Shown here: positions 26,786 through 35,147 of the stretch, piece after piece
How positions within the stretch are numbered: the first letter of the stretch is position 1
Layout: every line of letters begins with the position of its first letter
From: Opitutaceae bacterium
Lineage (GTDB): Bacteria > Verrucomicrobiota > Verrucomicrobiia > Opitutales > Opitutaceae
Length of the DNA stretch: 64,000 nt
Assembly: GCA_041395105.1 (NCBI GenBank)
Contig: JAWLBB010000001.1
Span: forward strand, 434,001 to 498,000
Reading direction: 5' to 3'
Made by a program: the position numbers and the translations under genes
Notes under the pieces: model-generated
Databases searched by the model: none
What the model saw: the letters and a program-made list of their open reading frames with translations, nothing else
Told to the model about the DNA's origin: nothing

Positions 26786-27747
26786 ATGAAACGATGAACA
26801 CCTACCATGAGCACCCCTGGATGGGGGTTTTTGCGGCGACGCTCTGCCCATTCCTCGCAGATGAGCGGATTGATGAAGAGGGCTTGCGTGCCTATTATGC
26901 CTGGCTGTGTGGAATTCCGGGACTCAAGGGCCTGGTCTGCAACGGCCATACGGGTGAGATCATGGCTCTCCGGCCCGAGGAGCGGGTTCGCGTCACGACC
27001 ATTCTGGCCGAGGAGGTCCGCAAATCCGGGCGGCCGCTCAAGGTGATCTCGGGGATCGCCGCGGAGGGAAGTCTGGTCGCGGTGGAACACGCCCGGGCGG
27101 CCCGTGAGGCCGGGGCGGACGCGATCCTCCTGATGCCGCCCCATTACCAGCTTCGGTTCGGCCGGCCGGCTTCGACTGCGATCGGTTTTGTTGAGGATGT
27201 GGCCGAGGCGGCCGACATCGACATTGTCATTCACCAATACCCGTCCTGGACCAAGGTCGGCTATTCGCTCAGTGAGATGCTGGAGATGGTCAAGCTGCCC
27301 CGGGTCGTCTGCATCAAGATGGGCACCCGTGACATGGCCCGCTGGCTTTACGACTACGAGCAGCTGAAGGCGGCCGCCCCACGCGTGACCATCATCACCT
27401 GCCACGACGAGTATCTCCTGCCAACCCTCCTGGAAGCCGGCGATGGCGCCCTGATCGGGTTTGCCGGATTCGCTCCCGAACTGATGGTTGCCCTGGTTGA
27501 TGCCTGCGTGGCCGGCGACCTGAAAGCGGCCAAGCAGGCGCAGCAGACGGTCGCTCCCCTGGCACGATTGATCTACAACTTCGGGGAGCCCGGGTGCTCG
27601 GCTCATCAACGGATGAAGGTCGCCCTCTGGTTGATGGGCCGGATCTCCAGTCCTGTTTTCCGGAGGCCGACCCGCCCCTTGAGCAGGGACCAGGTCGACC
27701 GGATCCGCGACGACCTTCATGCCATCGGCTGCCCGACGGTCCGCTGA
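26782..27747 (+). CDS. Dihydrodipicolinate synthase family lyase
   Basis: 321 residues from ATG 26782, overlapping the symporter stop by 4 bases. The Schiff-base lysine is K179 (VCIKMGTRD). The tyrosine is Y153 in HQYPSW, where the family usually has YNxP. The N-terminal loop reads CNGHTGE in place of GTTGE. The overall barrel is conserved, but the substrate pocket differs from both true DHDPS and the other two copies in this window, so a different keto-acid substrate is likely. Cytoplasmic. Translationally coupled to the transporter, which suggests it acts on the imported compound or its product. Confidence 0.83.
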   Translation: MNETMNTYHEHPWMGVFAATLCPFLADERIDEEGLRAYYAWLCGIPGLKGLVCNGHTGEIMALRPEERVRVTTILAEEVRKSGRPLKVISGIAAEGSLVAVEHARAAREAGADAILLMPPHYQLRFGRPASTAIGFVEDVAEAADIDIVIHQYPSWTKVGYSLSEMLEMVKLPRVVCIKMGTRDMARWLYDYEQLKAAAPRVTIITCHDEYLLPTLLEAGDGALIGFAGFAPELMVALVDACVAGDLKAAKQAQQTVAPLARLIYNFGEPGCSAHQRMKVALWLMGRISSPVFRRPTRPLSRDQVDRIRDDLHAIGCPTVR

Positions 27748-27767
27748 AAGTTGCAGGTTTTCCTCCC

Positions 27768-28862
27768 ATGCCCCCACCCATCGACCGTCGCTCCTTCATC
27801 CGATCCGCCTCGGTGGCGGCGCTGGCCGTGGCCGGTGCCGGACGACTCTCCGGAGCGACGTTGCCCGCCCGCCCGATTCGCGTGGCCCAGATCGGCACGG
27901 ACCATTCCCATGCCGGAGCCAAGTGGCGGACCCTGCAGGATCTTCCGGAGTTCTTCGACCCGGTCGGGATCTTTGAGCCCGTTCAGGTCAATCGCGAGGG
28001 GGCCATGGAGGATGGGGACTTCGAGGGGGCTCGCTGGCTTTCGGAGGAGGAGCTGTTCACGGGTGGGGGAGTGGACGCTGTTCTGATTGAGACAGATCTT
28101 CCCGGCCTGGTCCATTGGGCCGATCGCGCCCTGGCACAGGGTTGGCATGTTCACATCGACAAACCGCCGGGTCGCGATCTGGCCGGTCTGGCCGGGCTCC
28201 AGGAAAAGGCCCTTGAGATGCACCGCACTCTCCAGATGGGCTACATGTTCCGCTACCATCCCGCCTTCACCTTCTGTCTCCAGGCTGTACGAAGCGGATG
28301 GCTGGGGAAAATCCACGCCATACACGGGGACATCGGAAAGGCAATCGGTGCGGAGCGCCGCCCGGGACTGGCTGAAAGCTACGGAGGGTCCATGATGCTG
28401 TTGGGGTGTCATCTTCTCGATCTGGCAGTGGCCATTCTCGGACGACCGGAAAACGTCCGCTTTTTCCGTCGAAACTCGCATCCCGAACACGATGCTTTCA
28501 TGGACAACGAAACGGCGGTTTTGGAATATTCCGATGCGGTGGCCACCATCCGCAGCCTTCTCTTCGAAGTGGGTGGAGGCGACCGGCGTCAATTTGTCGT
28601 TTTGGGCGAAAAAGGGACAGTTGAGATCCGGCCCCTGGAGCCGGCCAGGCTCCGCTTGGTCCTTGCTGAACCGGCCGGAGCGTATCCGGCCGGCGAGCAC
28701 GCGGTCCCGATCGCATCCGTGAATGGCCGCTACCGGACTCAGCTCGAAGACTTTGCCCGGATGGCACGAGGCGCCCCCACCATCCTCACCGGCTTTTCCC
28801 CGCAACATGACCGGCTCGTCCAGGAAGTGCTGGCGCAGGCGTCGGGCCTCCCTTTCCGATAA
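27768..28862 (+). CDS. Gfo/Idh/MocA-family oxidoreductase with Tat signal
   Basis: 364 residues from ATG 27768. The start DRRSFIRSASVAALAVAGAG is a twin-arginine signal. The nucleotide-binding strand reads VAQIGTDHSHAG, lacking the usual G-x-G-x-x-G. The EKP motif is replaced by HIDKPPGRDL; YMFRYHPAF and GSMMLLGCHLLDL are the usual downstream blocks. Members oxidise or reduce sugars with tightly bound NAD(P), which is compatible with export by Tat after folding. It follows the lyase by 20 bp and precedes another family member by 20 bp. An oxidoreductase acting on an oligosaccharide in the periplasm is possible. Confidence 0.83.
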   Translation: MPPPIDRRSFIRSASVAALAVAGAGRLSGATLPARPIRVAQIGTDHSHAGAKWRTLQDLPEFFDPVGIFEPVQVNREGAMEDGDFEGARWLSEEELFTGGGVDAVLIETDLPGLVHWADRALAQGWHVHIDKPPGRDLAGLAGLQEKALEMHRTLQMGYMFRYHPAFTFCLQAVRSGWLGKIHAIHGDIGKAIGAERRPGLAESYGGSMMLLGCHLLDLAVAILGRPENVRFFRRNSHPEHDAFMDNETAVLEYSDAVATIRSLLFEVGGGDRRQFVVLGEKGTVEIRPLEPARLRLVLAEPAGAYPAGEHAVPIASVNGRYRTQLEDFARMARGAPTILTGFSPQHDRLVQEVLAQASGLPFR

Positions 28863-28882
28863 CCCCAACTCCGGCTGATATC

Positions 28883-30349
28883 ATGCAGAACCTCTCGCGA
28901 AGGACTTTCCTCAAGTCGGCCACTGCCCTGGGGGCGCTCTCTCTCGGCCTTGGCCGCCGATCGGCCTGGAGCCAGCCGGGCGGATCAAACGAGGCCATCC
29001 GGATCGCCGTCATCGGCCTTGGCCGCAAGGGCTCGAATCATCTTCAGAATGTGCTGACCACGCCGGGAGTGCGGCTGGCCGCCCTCTGCGATGTCGATCC
29101 GGTCGTGCTGGCCCGTGCCCGGGAGGCGCTGCCGTCGTCGGCTTCCGGTGTCTTCCTGACGACCGACGCCCGACAGGTGCTCGAACGCAAGGACGTGGAT
29201 GCCTTGCTCATTGCCACGACCGATCACTGGCATGCCCTTCTCACCGTCTGGGCCTGCCAGGCCGGTAAGGATGTTTATGTGGAAAAACCGCTGTCCCAGA
29301 CGGTGCGGGAAGGGCGAAGAATGGTCGAGGCCGCCCGGAAGTACGGTCGAATCGTGCAGCACGGGACCCAGGCCCGTTCGGACATCGCGAATCCCGAAGT
29401 GGTGGCCTACCTGAGGGAAGGAAACCTGGGGGCGATCCAGTTTGTCCACGCAGTCTTTTTAAAGCCGAGGGACGATATCGGGCACCCGCTGCCCTGGTAT
29501 CCGGACTGGCTGGATTACGATCTCTATTGCGGTCCCGCCCCGGTCCGTCCGCTGGTGCGCCGCGAGCTGCATTACGACTGGCACTGGTTCTGGGACACCG
29601 GCAACGGGGACGCGACCAATATCGGGGTCCATGTCTTCGACCTGGCGCGCTGGATGGCCGGACATTCGGAGCAGCCCCGCCGGATTCTCAGCCTGGGCGG
29701 CCGATTCGCCATCGGGGACAGCGCCGAGACTCCCAACACCCTCCTGACCGTCTTCGATTATGCGGACATACCGGTCTTTCACGAGATACGTGGCCTGCCG
29801 GCTTCACCGGGAGATGAGACGATGGACCACGTGCGCGGACTGCGCAGCGGCGTGATGGTGCAGTGTGAGCACGGCTACTTTGCCGGACGCAACGGAGGCT
29901 GGGTCTATGACAACGCCGGAAAACGGATCAGGGGTTTTCCGGGTGACGGGGGGGCGGGCCACCTGTCCAATTTCCTCGGAGCCGTGCGCAGTCGCCGGGA
30001 GGGGGAACTGGCCGCGTCCATACAAACCGGGTACACCTCGACCACGCCCTGCATCCTGAGCACCCTCTCGCAACGGGTGGGCAGACCCGCGATGCCCGAT
30101 TCCATTCGGGCCGAATTGGCATCCTTTCCCTATGCGGCCGGGCGCCTGGATTCGATCGAGAAGCACCTTGGGCGGCACGGAGTCGATCTGCGGTCCAACC
30201 CGCTGACTCTGGGCCGATGGCTCGAGGTTTCCCCTCTGGATGGAACGATCGAGGCGGTCGGTGGCGGGGACGACGGGGACGCGGCTCTTGTCCATCATCT
30301 CTTTGACGGCATTTCCCGCCCCGGCTATGAATTGCCTGACCTGACCTGA
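28883..30349 (+). CDS. Gfo/Idh/MocA-family oxidoreductase with Tat signal
   Basis: 488 residues. SRRTFLKSATALGALSLGLG is a twin-arginine signal. The Rossmann motif is canonical (IAVIGLGRKGSNHL), followed by VEKPLSQTVREGRRMV and the C-terminal block WHWFWDTGNGDATNIGVHVFDL, which contains the family's His/Asp region. It is longer than the typical 350-400 residues, with a long C-terminal sheet domain. It resembles the secreted oxidoreductases that abound in Planctomycetota and Verrucomicrobiota. The substrate is unknown, but the pairing with the preceding member suggests sequential or complementary reactions on the same sugar. Confidence 0.88.
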   Translation: MQNLSRRTFLKSATALGALSLGLGRRSAWSQPGGSNEAIRIAVIGLGRKGSNHLQNVLTTPGVRLAALCDVDPVVLARAREALPSSASGVFLTTDARQVLERKDVDALLIATTDHWHALLTVWACQAGKDVYVEKPLSQTVREGRRMVEAARKYGRIVQHGTQARSDIANPEVVAYLREGNLGAIQFVHAVFLKPRDDIGHPLPWYPDWLDYDLYCGPAPVRPLVRRELHYDWHWFWDTGNGDATNIGVHVFDLARWMAGHSEQPRRILSLGGRFAIGDSAETPNTLLTVFDYADIPVFHEIRGLPASPGDETMDHVRGLRSGVMVQCEHGYFAGRNGGWVYDNAGKRIRGFPGDGGAGHLSNFLGAVRSRREGELAASIQTGYTSTTPCILSTLSQRVGRPAMPDSIRAELASFPYAAGRLDSIEKHLGRHGVDLRSNPLTLGRWLEVSPLDGTIEAVGGGDDGDAALVHHLFDGISRPGYELPDLT

Positions 30350-30405
30350 ACGAAATCTCTCCTTTTCAGACTCTGCAGCCTGTCTCCTCAATCAGACCAC
30401 ACCAA

Positions 30406-32856
30406 ATGAAACAAACCCATCTTATCTGTCGCTTGGCGTGCGTGCTCGCCGCCGTCACTCTTGTCCCTTGCGCACGCTCGGCTGAGACGGTCGCCTTCTG
30501 GGCATTCGATGAACCGGTCGGCATGTACCCGAGCAGTGTCCTCTCCGACCAGGGGCCGGAGGAATTCACCCTGGCTCTGGGATTGGGCGGCAGCGTGGTG
30601 CCGGGCCGTTTCGGCAATGCCCTAGCGCCGCTCCCGCAGCTGGTTCCGGAACTGCCGGAGGGCAGCGTCCTTTTCGGCCTGACCCAGCTGCCGACTCCGC
30701 CGGACCGGACGGTTCCGCCCATGAGCTGGATGAATGCGCGGTTCGCCGCTCTGATGACGCGCGGTGAGAGACACCTGCGTCAGGAGTTTGAATACGCCAA
30801 TGTCACACAAACCGGCGTCAATCTCGGCGATTTCGACTGGACGGTTGAATTCTGGCTTTACCCTCAATCCTGGGGCGGGACCGATCGGGACGGAGTGGTC
30901 TTTGAGATTGGCGAGGGCCCGCGGGGAGAGAACGATCGGCTGACCGCCCTCATCCTGCGGGGAGACCGGACCGGATTTGTCCTGCTCAATCAACCCACGG
31001 ACACGGAAGTCGTTCTGCCTTCGGACGCGGCCAGTCTCCGGGAGCCCGGACGGTGGATTCACCTGGCCTTTGTTTACGATGCCGGGCGCCGCCAGATGTC
31101 CCATTTCGTCAACGGCCGACTGCAGGAACGAGTCCCGGGGGTCAGGCTGAAGAGCCTGGCCGAAGGCGAGGAGGCCTACTTCAGTCTGCTGCGCGATGGT
31201 CTCTGGAACCAGCCGTTGCCGGGATCGATCGACGAGTTGCGCTTTTCCCGCGGATTGCGCTATGGCGACGATTTCCAACCTCCGGGAAGCCTGGTCGGGA
31301 ATGCCGCCTGTGGCCAACCGGAGCTGGAGGCGTCAATTATCCGGCCTCTGCTTTTCGGAAGCTCGGATCAATCGGATAACGGGGTGCTCGACCTGGGCAA
31401 CCGGAAGCACCTCCTGATTGACGATGCCCTCTTCTCCGAGTCCCGGAATGTGGAATTTCGTCCGAATCCGCCCGAGAAGGTGGAACTGGTCTATGAAGTG
31501 AAGGGTGCCTTCCGCAAACACCTCACCGTGATCGAAGATGAAGACGGTCTGATCCGAATCTACAATCCGATCGGTCAGGAGGACCGGTTGGGGGTGCGGA
31601 CCTCGCGCGATGGCGTTCACTTCGACATTCCCGAGATTTCAACTATCGAACCGGACTTCCCCAATATCGTGACGACGGATTCGGTCGGGACGCCCTCCGT
31701 ATTCATTGACCCCCTGGCACCGCCCGCCGAGCGCTGGAAGCTGGTCAGCGGGACGAACGAACAGGGCATCTTTCTCTTCACTTCTCCGGATGGGTATGCC
31801 TGGACCAAGTGCCCGACCGCGGCGCTTTCGTCGTGGTCCGGCTCCCAGTCCAATATGTTCTATGACGACCAGAAGGGCGCCTACGTCGGCTACCACCGCA
31901 CCGACATCGGGGAGACCGTTCATTCACGGACGGAGCGGCGCTTTGTCATGACCGAGGTGAAGTCTTTGGCACCGCCCTGGCCCTTCCAGGCGCTCACCCA
32001 GGCCGACTACGACCGGGTGGGGGAATCGACCCGCCTGGATCGCAACCGGCCCTGGTTTCTCGACAATGGTCCGCTGACCCCCGGAGGCATAGGCATCGAA
32101 TACCCGACGGTTTTCGCGCTCCGCGATGGCTTCGACCCGGATTCGACCGACATCTATGTGCCGAAGGCAGTCAAGTACCCATGGGCTCCGGACACCTATC
32201 TCGCCTTTCCGTGCGTCTACTACCACTACGAGGAGGGTCCGGCCGGGCGACGGGCACTGGGGACCGAGGAACAAGCGCGCGGATCCGGACCATTGGAGAT
32301 CCAGTTGATGTCGAGCCGCAACGGTGTTGACTGGAGCCGGCATCCGCGGCCGGTCTGGCTCAATGTCGGCCGGACCGACGGTCTTGACATCCACCAGAAC
32401 TACATCGCACACGGAATGGTGCGACGCGGCGACGAGATCTGGATGTACTCCTACAACACCGAGGAATACCATTCGGGCCGCAAGTCGCGACCGGACGGGC
32501 GTCGCGGCGTCTTCCGGACGGTCAACCGGTTGGACCGGTTTGTCGCGGCCGAGGCCCCCTACGATGAGGAAGGCCTGCTGATGAGTCGTCCCCTGATTTT
32601 TGATGGAAGGCGCCTGAGTCTGAACGTGGATACCGGGGCGACCGGATTTCTGCAGGTCGGGCTGGTCGCGGGTGATGGCCGCCCCCTCGAGGGCTACGGG
32701 TTGGACGATTGTATCTATGTCAACGGGAACGATCTCGACGCCACGGTGCAATGGCTGGACCGGGGCTCCGACCTTTCGGCTCTGGCCGGCCAACCCGTGC
32801 GGTTGATCATCCGGATGCGGGGCGCCCGTCTGTTCGCGCTGCAGTTTGCGGATTGA
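30406..32856 (+). CDS. Secreted LamG-like lectin plus glycosidase-like propeller protein
   Basis: 816 residues. A signal peptide (1-26, ending RSAE) is followed by a concanavalin-like jelly roll (to about 310; WTVEFWLYP, GRWIHLAFVYD and GSIDELRFSRG are LamG hallmarks). A propeller domain then begins at RKHLLIDDALFSESR and contains the Asp-box-like motifs TSRDGVHF, TSPDGYAW and SSRNGVDW. The arrangement recalls GH32/GH43/sialidase-like exoenzymes. The C-terminus (LNVDTGATGFLQVGLV, then RLIIRMRGARLFALQFAD) resembles small accessory domains. A close paralogue lies at 35148. It ends the plus-strand operon 25271-32856. Confidence 0.82.
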   Translation: MKQTHLICRLACVLAAVTLVPCARSAETVAFWAFDEPVGMYPSSVLSDQGPEEFTLALGLGGSVVPGRFGNALAPLPQLVPELPEGSVLFGLTQLPTPPDRTVPPMSWMNARFAALMTRGERHLRQEFEYANVTQTGVNLGDFDWTVEFWLYPQSWGGTDRDGVVFEIGEGPRGENDRLTALILRGDRTGFVLLNQPTDTEVVLPSDAASLREPGRWIHLAFVYDAGRRQMSHFVNGRLQERVPGVRLKSLAEGEEAYFSLLRDGLWNQPLPGSIDELRFSRGLRYGDDFQPPGSLVGNAACGQPELEASIIRPLLFGSSDQSDNGVLDLGNRKHLLIDDALFSESRNVEFRPNPPEKVELVYEVKGAFRKHLTVIEDEDGLIRIYNPIGQEDRLGVRTSRDGVHFDIPEISTIEPDFPNIVTTDSVGTPSVFIDPLAPPAERWKLVSGTNEQGIFLFTSPDGYAWTKCPTAALSSWSGSQSNMFYDDQKGAYVGYHRTDIGETVHSRTERRFVMTEVKSLAPPWPFQALTQADYDRVGESTRLDRNRPWFLDNGPLTPGGIGIEYPTVFALRDGFDPDSTDIYVPKAVKYPWAPDTYLAFPCVYYHYEEGPAGRRALGTEEQARGSGPLEIQLMSSRNGVDWSRHPRPVWLNVGRTDGLDIHQNYIAHGMVRRGDEIWMYSYNTEEYHSGRKSRPDGRRGVFRTVNRLDRFVAAEAPYDEEGLLMSRPLIFDGRRLSLNVDTGATGFLQVGLVAGDGRPLEGYGLDDCIYVNGNDLDATVQWLDRGSDLSALAGQPVRLIIRMRGARLFALQFAD

Positions 32857-32885
32857 GTCTGACGGGAGAACTCGGCTGCAGGTGG

Positions 32886-32954
32886 AAACAAACCGTAGCA
32901 TGCTATGGTTTGTTTCGGCATTGAAAACCCTACGTAGTATGCTACGTTTTGTTT
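32886..32954. terminator. Two tandem palindromes, probable bidirectional terminators
   Basis: The first (32886-32915) pairs AAACAAACC with GGTTTGTTT around the core TAGCATGCTA, with one G-T mismatch. The second (32924-32954) pairs ACGTAG and CTACGT, with outer AAAAC and GTTTT. A-rich and T-rich ends suit termination in both directions, between the convergent genes ending at 32856 and 33189. The 332-bp gap also contains a REP-like pair; I see no further gene in it. Confidence 0.5.
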
Positions 32955-33031
32955 GGCGTCCGGAATGATTGCTTCGGACTGGCGACGGGCTCCAGGTTGT
33001 CCCGGGTTCCCAAGGAACCTCGAGTTGTAGC

Positions 33032-33085
33032 CGCGGCAGTCTCTTGCCGCGAATCGACGTCGGAACGCCCCAAGAGACTGGGGCG
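33032..33085. repeat. REP-like hairpin pair, family 1 (copy 1)
   Basis: Two perfect 7-bp stems with 6-nt loops: CGCGGCA with loop GTCTCT (33032-33051), and CGCCCCA with loop AGAGAC (33066-33085). The loops are reverse complements of each other, so the pair is an inverted duplication bounded by GTAG and CTAC. A second copy is at 43217-43274. No transposase is nearby. Confidence 0.75.
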
Positions 33086-33188
33086 ACTACATCGAAGAAA
33101 CTGACGAGCAGAAGAAGCAATTCATGAGCCGAAGGATCGATCTGACCTGGTAATGTCCGAGAAAACTACGTATTGCTCGGGACCGACC

Positions 33189-34895
33189 TCACCCGTCGTG
33201 AAACGACTCCCGGGCGGAGAAACCGCCGAGCATGGCCAGGTCGACCTTCCGGTACCATCCGGGGGCCTCGGCCATGAGCCGGTCAAGCTGGTCGCGGTGA
33301 CCGAGGCGGCGGACGGCCGCCCACTCGCTGATCCGCTGGGGGCGGCGTTCGCCGTCCCAGAGACAGAACCCGTCGGCTCCGGCCTCGTAGTACTTGCCTG
33401 CCAGCCGCGCGTACATTTCCGCCGGCTGGGTCCGGGGCATCAGATCGGGCCAGATATGAAGCCGGTCACCGCCCAGTTCACGCCACTGTCGGATGAATTC
33501 GGGACTGATCTTCGGCGAGGGCATCAGGTAGTCGACCAGGCCTTCCCGAATCCAGTCTTCGACCGCGCAGCCGTAACGGATCGGATGGTAGGGATTGGCA
33601 TCCCGGTCGTACTTGTGCGGTTCCCCGTAAAAGGTGACGGCCAGCTCCCGATTCGGGCGTTCGTCGAGCAGGAGCCGGACTTCACGAACGAATTGAGTGA
33701 CGTAGCCGGCCTGGTGGGCGAGGAAGCGCGGATCATTCTCCGGCAGCTCCCGGGGGTCGATGCCATGTTTTTTGCGGAAGGAGTCCACAACCGGCTCTTC
33801 ATAGAGGACAAAGGGATTGGCCCGGTTGAGGTGCAGTTGGATTCCATCGGTCCCGTATTCGAGGGTCTCCCGAAGCAGGGAGAGCCAATAGGCGCGCACC
33901 TCGGGATAGGCCAGGCTGAGGCCGGTCAGGGGGCGGCCGTGGCGGTCCTGCTTGGCAAACTGCGGCATCTGATGGAAGTGTTTGGCCCGGGCGATGGGGG
34001 CCCGGTTCATCGGGTACTGCACGCTGATCATCCGGAGACTGGCGAAGATCTTCAGGCCGTTTTCATGGGAGAGCCGGGTCAGCACTTCAAGGGGATCGAC
34101 CCAATCATCCTCCCATTGGTCCGCCTCTGTCCCGAGGTAGCCGATTTTCGTCCGATAACTGGCGTAGCTTCCCCGCAGGGCCTCAAAGACGAGGATGCCG
34201 AAGTCCGAATCGATGAGCGGGGTGATCTCCTCGCGAAACCATTCCTCGCTGGTGGGATGATAGGTTCTCGTGCCCGCCGTATGGCCGGTCAGCTGACCGG
34301 TGCAGAAGAGCTGGGCCAGGCATCTGGTCGTGGCCGTCGGGGCCTCGCGCTTCCAGGATTCGATCTCGCCATCGGTGAGGGGGACCAGCTTCACGTAGGC
34401 GAGGTTGGAAAATCCCAGCCATTCCGGTCCGTTGTAGGGCGGACCGGGTTGGCGAAAGTGGATTGATCGCCCGGTCAGGTCGGCCGTCTTCCAGTAGGCC
34501 TCCTGGATCGACTTGTAGATCTCGTTGACGATCCCCATCTTCGGCGGGAGGTGACCGGCGTGCTGGCGCATGTTTTCCGCCCCGACCCGCGAGTATCCGA
34601 AATCACCGTCCAGCTTGACCGCGAGTTCCCCATAAGGTGACCAGTCGACATGCTGGGGCTTGGTGTAGTTGATCCCGAGATAGATCCGGTAGGGGCCTTT
34701 CAGCTCGAGAGGCAGGGTCAGGGTGCCGCTGTCGTGATCGGGGAAAGCGGTGACCATCACGCCGGAAGCCCCGTCGACGGTTTCATAGTCGGTCAATTGC
34801 CAGCGCCCGTCTTCGAACGTGCGGGTCAATCGGGCCTTAGGGGTGCAGTTCGTGAGGTCGCTGAGAAGGATGGCGGCAGGCTTGGAGGGAGACAT
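33189..34895 (-). CDS. Putative glycoside-hydrolase-like TIM-barrel protein (GHL10-like)
   Basis: 568 residues from ATG 34895, no signal peptide. The N-terminal 180 residues look like a beta-sandwich (TLTLPLELKGPYRIYLGINY). The rest has barrel motifs: EEWFREEITPLIDSDFGI, LTRLSHENGLKIFASLRM, RAYWLSLLRETLEYGTDGIQ, YLMPSPKISPEFI and GADGFCLWDGER. The barrel resembles family-10-like hypothetical glycosidases (GHL10, COG1649 type), but I could not fix the catalytic acids. It diverges from the LamG protein at 35148, with short repeats in the gap. The lack of a signal peptide means a cytoplasmic role on imported oligosaccharides, or an unannotated export route. Confidence 0.7.
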   Translation of the reverse strand: MSPSKPAAILLSDLTNCTPKARLTRTFEDGRWQLTDYETVDGASGVMVTAFPDHDSGTLTLPLELKGPYRIYLGINYTKPQHVDWSPYGELAVKLDGDFGYSRVGAENMRQHAGHLPPKMGIVNEIYKSIQEAYWKTADLTGRSIHFRQPGPPYNGPEWLGFSNLAYVKLVPLTDGEIESWKREAPTATTRCLAQLFCTGQLTGHTAGTRTYHPTSEEWFREEITPLIDSDFGILVFEALRGSYASYRTKIGYLGTEADQWEDDWVDPLEVLTRLSHENGLKIFASLRMISVQYPMNRAPIARAKHFHQMPQFAKQDRHGRPLTGLSLAYPEVRAYWLSLLRETLEYGTDGIQLHLNRANPFVLYEEPVVDSFRKKHGIDPRELPENDPRFLAHQAGYVTQFVREVRLLLDERPNRELAVTFYGEPHKYDRDANPYHPIRYGCAVEDWIREGLVDYLMPSPKISPEFIRQWRELGGDRLHIWPDLMPRTQPAEMYARLAGKYYEAGADGFCLWDGERRPQRISEWAAVRRLGHRDQLDRLMAEAPGWYRKVDLAMLGGFSARESFHDG

Positions 34896-34953
34896 GATTG
34901 GAGATTCCGAGGAGGCAGGTGGACGACCAGAAGGGGGGTCAGAGCGAAACGAG

Positions 34954-34975
34954 GTGATGAAATAGTGATGAAATA
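34954..34975. promoter_or_regulatory. Tandem 11-bp direct repeat GTGATGAAATA, candidate regulator site
   Basis: Two perfect copies (34954-34964 and 34965-34975) lie 58 bp upstream of the GHL10-like start, in the 252-bp divergent gap with the LamG protein at 35148. TGAAATAGTGAT resembles TGAAATA[AG]CGAT of the sites at 24878 and 62475. A weaker third copy, TGATGAAAAG, follows at 34986. Confidence 0.5.
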
Positions 34976-34982
34976 CCTTTTA

Positions 34983-35002
34983 GCTTGATGAAAAGATCAA
35001 GC
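34983..35002. promoter_or_regulatory. 7-bp inverted repeat GCTTGAT in a divergent promoter region
   Basis: GCTTGAT and ATCAAGC pair around GAAAAG. No T tract follows and both flanking genes start away from it, so it is more likely a protein-binding site than a terminator. Confidence 0.35.
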
Positions 35003-35147
35003 CTGTCTTGAGTCCGACTGCTCCATTCCACTGAGACTTTCAGCAAACTTCAATCCCCAACCGCTCAGGCCCGTTCCCGTCAATTTCACGGTGAAACGGA
35101 GGCGTTATCCTGGATCTTCCGTTCACCTTCACCGCATTTGTCAAACA

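Noticed and set aside
34983..35002. Terminator at the GCTTGAT inverted repeat
   Set aside because: There is no T tract, and both neighbouring genes start rather than end beside it.
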